Shown: piece after piece, positions 5,550-8,036 of the stretch
Layout: each line of letters begins with the position of its first letter
Position numbering within the stretch: the stretch's first letter is position 1
From: Hydrogenophilales bacterium RIFOXYD1_FULL_62_11
GTDB taxonomy: Bacteria; Pseudomonadota; Gammaproteobacteria; Burkholderiales; Thiobacillaceae
NCBI GenBank assembly: GCA_001802655.1
Contig: MGZO01000101.1
Coordinates: 1-8,036 of the forward strand
DNA: 8,036 nt
Direction of reading: 5' to 3'
Notes under the pieces: generated by a model
The model's input: the letters and a program-made list of their open reading frames with translations, nothing else
Told to the model about the DNA's origin: nothing
Database searches by the model: none
Program-made: the position numbers and the translations under genes

Positions 5550-7072
5550 AACTGCTGCGCCTGCTTCGCATCCTCAGCGTTGGCCTGCGCTTTGGCCTGG
5601 AAGAATTCTTTCTGGGTCACGAACGCGTGCGCCCCCTGCGCTGGCTGCTCCGTGCGCTGCTGTTCTGGCGGCCGTTGACCCAGCCGCGCGGAATGCGTCT
5701 GCGCCTCGCCCTGGAAGCCCTCGGCCCGATCTTCGTCAAGTTCGGGCAGATGCTTTCCACCCGCCGCGATCTGATTCCGCTCGACATTGCCGACGAACTG
5801 GCGCTGCTGCAGGACCGGGTACCGCCGTTCCCGTCGATTGAAGCGATCGCCACGCTGGAAGCAACATACAAAAAACCCCTGGCCGACGTTTTCGCCGAGT
5901 TCGACGCCACGCCGGTCGCCTCGGCCTCGGTGGCGCAGGTGCATTTCGCGCGCCTGCACGATGGCACCGCCGTCGCCGTCAAAGTCCTGCGTCCCGGCAT
6001 CGCGCCGGTGATCGCGCACGACGTGTCGCTGCTCTACGCCGCCGCCGGCCTGGTCGAAAAGCTGTTTGCCGACGGCAAGCGGTTGCGCCCACGCGAAGTG
6101 GTCGATGAATTTGAAAAGCATCTGGGAGACGAGCTCGACCTGATGCGCGAAGCCGCCAACTGCTCGCAGCTGCGGCGCAACTTCAAGGACTCGCCGCTGC
6201 TGCGCGTGCCTGAGGTGTATTGGGATTACTGCGCCCGCGACGTGATGGTGATGGATCGCATGGATGGCATCCCGGTGAGCCAGATCGAGCGCCTGCGCGA
6301 ATCCGGCACCGACATTCCCGCGCTCGCCGCACGCGGGGTGGAGATATTCTTCACCCAGGTGTTCCGCGACGGCTTTTTTCACGCCGACATGCACCCCGGA
6401 AACATCCTGGTACGCGCCGGTTCCGAGCAGTACATCGCACTCGATTTCGGCATCATGGGCACGCTGACCGAGGTCGACAAGCAATACCTCGCGCGCAACT
6501 TCCTCGCCTTTTTCCAGCGCGACTACAAAGCCGTGGCGCTGGCACACCTGGAATCCGGCTGGGTGCCGGCCGATACGCGCATCGACGAGCTCGAAGCCGC
6601 GGTGCGCGCCGTGTGCGAGCCGGTGTTCGACCGCCCACTGAAGGATATTTCCTTTGGCCGCGTGCTGCTGCAGCTGTTCCAGGCCTCGCGCCGCTTCAAC
6701 GTGGAAATTCAGCCGCAGCTGGTTTTATTGCAGAAAACCCTGCTCAATATCGAGGGGCTCGGTCGCCAGCTCGACCCCGAGCTCGACCTGTGGAAAACCG
6801 CCAAGCCCTTTCTCGAACGCTGGATGGATGAGCAGATGGGCTGGCGCGCCCTGGTCAACAACCTCAAGACCGAAGCACCCAAGTGGGCCGCCTTGCTGCC
6901 GCAACTGCCGCGCCTGGCGCATCAGGCCTTGAACGAAAATCGCCTGACGCAGCTGGAAACCGGCCTCCTCCTCATGTTGCAGCAACAACACGCCCGCAAC
7001 CGCTGGCTCGGTGTCATCGCCGGCCTGCTCGCCACCTTAACGGCTGCCGCCCTTTACTTCATTCTGCGATAA
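5546..7072 (+). CDS. ubiB: Ubiquinone biosynthesis protein UbiB (ABC1/ADCK/COQ8 atypical kinase-ATPase)
   Basis: This 508-residue protein belongs to the UbiB/COQ8 family, which has a protein-kinase-like fold but works mainly as an ATPase supporting ubiquinone synthesis. Family motifs appear in order: KFGQ (65-68) in the KxGQ extension, the alanine-rich loop ASASVAQVH (125-133), nucleotide-binding K146 in VAVKVLRPG, the ExD region DELDLMREAAN (195-205), HADMHPGN (279-286, with D281 and N286) and metal-binding DFG (300-302). All appear intact. One clear C-terminal transmembrane segment (about 487-507) anchors it; E. coli UbiB (546 residues) is longer and has two. The ATG overlaps the ubiJ stop (ATGA), so translation is probably coupled. 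The next gene follows after 9 nt. Confidence 0.97.
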   Translation: MKLLRLLRILSVGLRFGLEEFFLGHERVRPLRWLLRALLFWRPLTQPRGMRLRLALEALGPIFVKFGQMLSTRRDLIPLDIADELALLQDRVPPFPSIEAIATLEATYKKPLADVFAEFDATPVASASVAQVHFARLHDGTAVAVKVLRPGIAPVIAHDVSLLYAAAGLVEKLFADGKRLRPREVVDEFEKHLGDELDLMREAANCSQLRRNFKDSPLLRVPEVYWDYCARDVMVMDRMDGIPVSQIERLRESGTDIPALAARGVEIFFTQVFRDGFFHADMHPGNILVRAGSEQYIALDFGIMGTLTEVDKQYLARNFLAFFQRDYKAVALAHLESGWVPADTRIDELEAAVRAVCEPVFDRPLKDISFGRVLLQLFQASRRFNVEIQPQLVLLQKTLLNIEGLGRQLDPELDLWKTAKPFLERWMDEQMGWRALVNNLKTEAPKWAALLPQLPRLAHQALNENRLTQLETGLLLMLQQQHARNRWLGVIAGLLATLTAAALYFILR

Positions 7073-7075
7073 GGA
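7071..7075 (+). promoter_or_regulatory. Ribosome binding site of the symporter gene, overlapping the ubiB stop
   Basis: AAGGA begins within the ubiB TAA stop codon and lies 6 nt before the ATG at 7082. No room is left for a separate promoter or terminator between the two genes, which argues for co-transcription. Confidence 0.75.
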
Positions 7076-7081
7076 CTCGCC

Positions 7082-8036
7082 ATGCTGATCGGCTTCGTCA
7101 TTGCCTATCTCATCGTCTCGCTCGGCATCGGTTTCTACGCCGCGACCAAGGTTCACTCCGCCAGCGACTACATCACCGCCGGACGTTCTTTGCCAATGAT
7201 CGTGGTCGTGGCGATGGTGTTCGCCACCTGGTTCGGCGCCGAAACCGTGCTCGGCATCCCCGCCACGTTTCTCGAGGAGAACCTCGGTGGCACGATTGCC
7301 GATCCTTTTGGCGCCTCGCTCGCGCTGATCCTGTTCGGCCTGTTTTTCGCCCGCCGGCTCTATCGCATGAAGCTGCTGACGCTGGGCGACTATTTCCGCG
7401 ATCGCTACAACCGGCCAGTCGAGATGGTGATTTCGCTGGCGATTGCACTGTCCTATCTGGGCTGGGTGTCGGCGCAGGTGGTGGCGCTGGGACTGGTGTT
7501 CAACGTGCTATCCGACGGCATCATCACCCAGGCACAGGGCATCTACATCGGCGCGGCTGTCGTGCTGCTGTACACCCTGTTCGGCGGCATGTGGTCGGTA
7601 GCGCTGACCACGCTGGTGCAGATGACGGTGATCGTCGCCGGCCTGCTGTGGATCGCGAAACTGGTGGGCGACATGCCCGCCGTCAACGGCGTTGCGCCGG
7701 TGATCGCGCACGCCACGGCAGCAGGAAAACTCAGCTTCTGGCCGCCGCTGGAATGGGCGGCGATTGTCACCTTCATCGCCGGCCTGCTGACCATGGGGCT
7801 CGGTTCGATTCCGCAGCAGGACGTATTCCAGCGCGCCAACGCTTCGAGAAACGAGCGTATCGCCGTGTGGGGCACGGTCATCGGCGGCGTGTTGTATTTC
7901 GCTTTCGCCGCCGTGCCGATTTACCTGACCTATGCCGCCACCCTGGTTGACCCGGTGCTGACCACCAGCCTGCTGGCAGAAGACGCGCAGCAAGTGCTGC
8001 CCGCCTTCGTCAAAGCCCATCTGCCGCTGTACGCGC
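7082..8036 (+). CDS. Sodium:solute symporter (SSS/SLC5) family protein, 3'-truncated
   Basis: The frame stays open to the window edge, showing 318 residues of a protein probably around 450-500 long. It is strongly hydrophobic, with about seven or eight membrane segments: near 2-20, 38-60, 76-92, 113-141, 151-167, 172-193, 225-241 and 263-286. SSS hallmarks include SASDYITAGRSLP (26-38) after the first helix, GAETVLGIPATF (52-63), LGDYFRDRYN (101-110), GGMWSVALTTLVQ (168-180) and GSIPQQDVFQRANASRNE (241-258). The family couples Na+ (sometimes H+) entry to uptake of amino acids, vitamins, organic acids or sugars; the substrate cannot be told here. The start is secure because AAGGA lies 6 nt before the ATG. 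T177 stands where many members have Asp in the GG..V..TD..Q motif. It lies 9 nt after ubiB and is likely co-transcribed with it. Confidence 0.9.
   Translation, partial: MLIGFVIAYLIVSLGIGFYAATKVHSASDYITAGRSLPMIVVVAMVFATWFGAETVLGIPATFLEENLGGTIADPFGASLALILFGLFFARRLYRMKLLTLGDYFRDRYNRPVEMVISLAIALSYLGWVSAQVVALGLVFNVLSDGIITQAQGIYIGAAVVLLYTLFGGMWSVALTTLVQMTVIVAGLLWIAKLVGDMPAVNGVAPVIAHATAAGKLSFWPPLEWAAIVTFIAGLLTMGLGSIPQQDVFQRANASRNERIAVWGTVIGGVLYFAFAAVPIYLTYAATLVDPVLTTSLLAEDAQQVLPAFVKAHLPLYA

Noticed and set aside
5105..6547. 480-codon open frame on the minus strand across ubiJ and ubiB
   Set aside because: It is antisense to two well-recognised genes, and its translation is compositionally odd (His/Gln/Arg-rich) with no domain. 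Long antisense frames are common in GC-rich genes.
6883..7950. 355-codon plus-strand frame across the ubiB end and the symporter
   Set aside because: Arg/His-rich out-of-frame translation of ubiB and the symporter; the symporter frame has clear family motifs and a strong ribosome site.

Overview
The window looks like ordinary chromosomal core sequence from a GC-rich betaproteobacterium, possibly of the Nitrosomonadales / Thiobacillus-like type. The family assignment rests on gene content and protein style only and is tentative. Coding density is very high, and I see no tRNA, rRNA, CRISPR, insertion sequence, prophage or obvious transferred segment.

Layout. Positions 1-1575 (+) hold the 3' part of a multi-pass membrane protein of the family databases call 'site-specific recombinase' (PF10136-like). 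It overlaps by 4 nt a 155-residue HIT-domain protein (1572-2039, +). The HIT gene collides tail-to-tail with phoR (3336-1978, -), and the two coding regions share 62 nt. phoR is preceded by phoB (4049-3357, -), giving a phoBR phosphate-starvation two-component operon. The 140-nt gap 4050-4189 is a divergent control region. It carries three CTGTCAT-like repeats spaced exactly 11 bp (a Pho box) with a -10-like hexamer pointing to phoB, and an extended -10-like element pointing to ubiE. On the + strand follow ubiE (4190-4924), ubiJ (4926-5549), ubiB (5546-7072) and a sodium:solute symporter family gene (7082 to the window end, 3'-truncated). These are separated by 1, -4 and 9 nt, so they read as one operon.

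How the genes work together. PhoR senses phosphate limitation and phosphorylates PhoB, which should bind its own Pho box and amplify the operon. UbiE, UbiJ and UbiB belong to ubiquinone biosynthesis: UbiE is the C-methyltransferase, UbiJ the SCP2-type lipid-binding accessory factor and UbiB the ADCK/COQ8-like ATPase. The symporter has no known place in that pathway and may simply share the transcript.

I did not find a convincing undescribed system. The points most worth a second look are the doubtful 'recombinase' label, the intact Pho box in a compact divergent region, the phoR/HIT coding overlap, and family-position substitutions in UbiE and the symporter.
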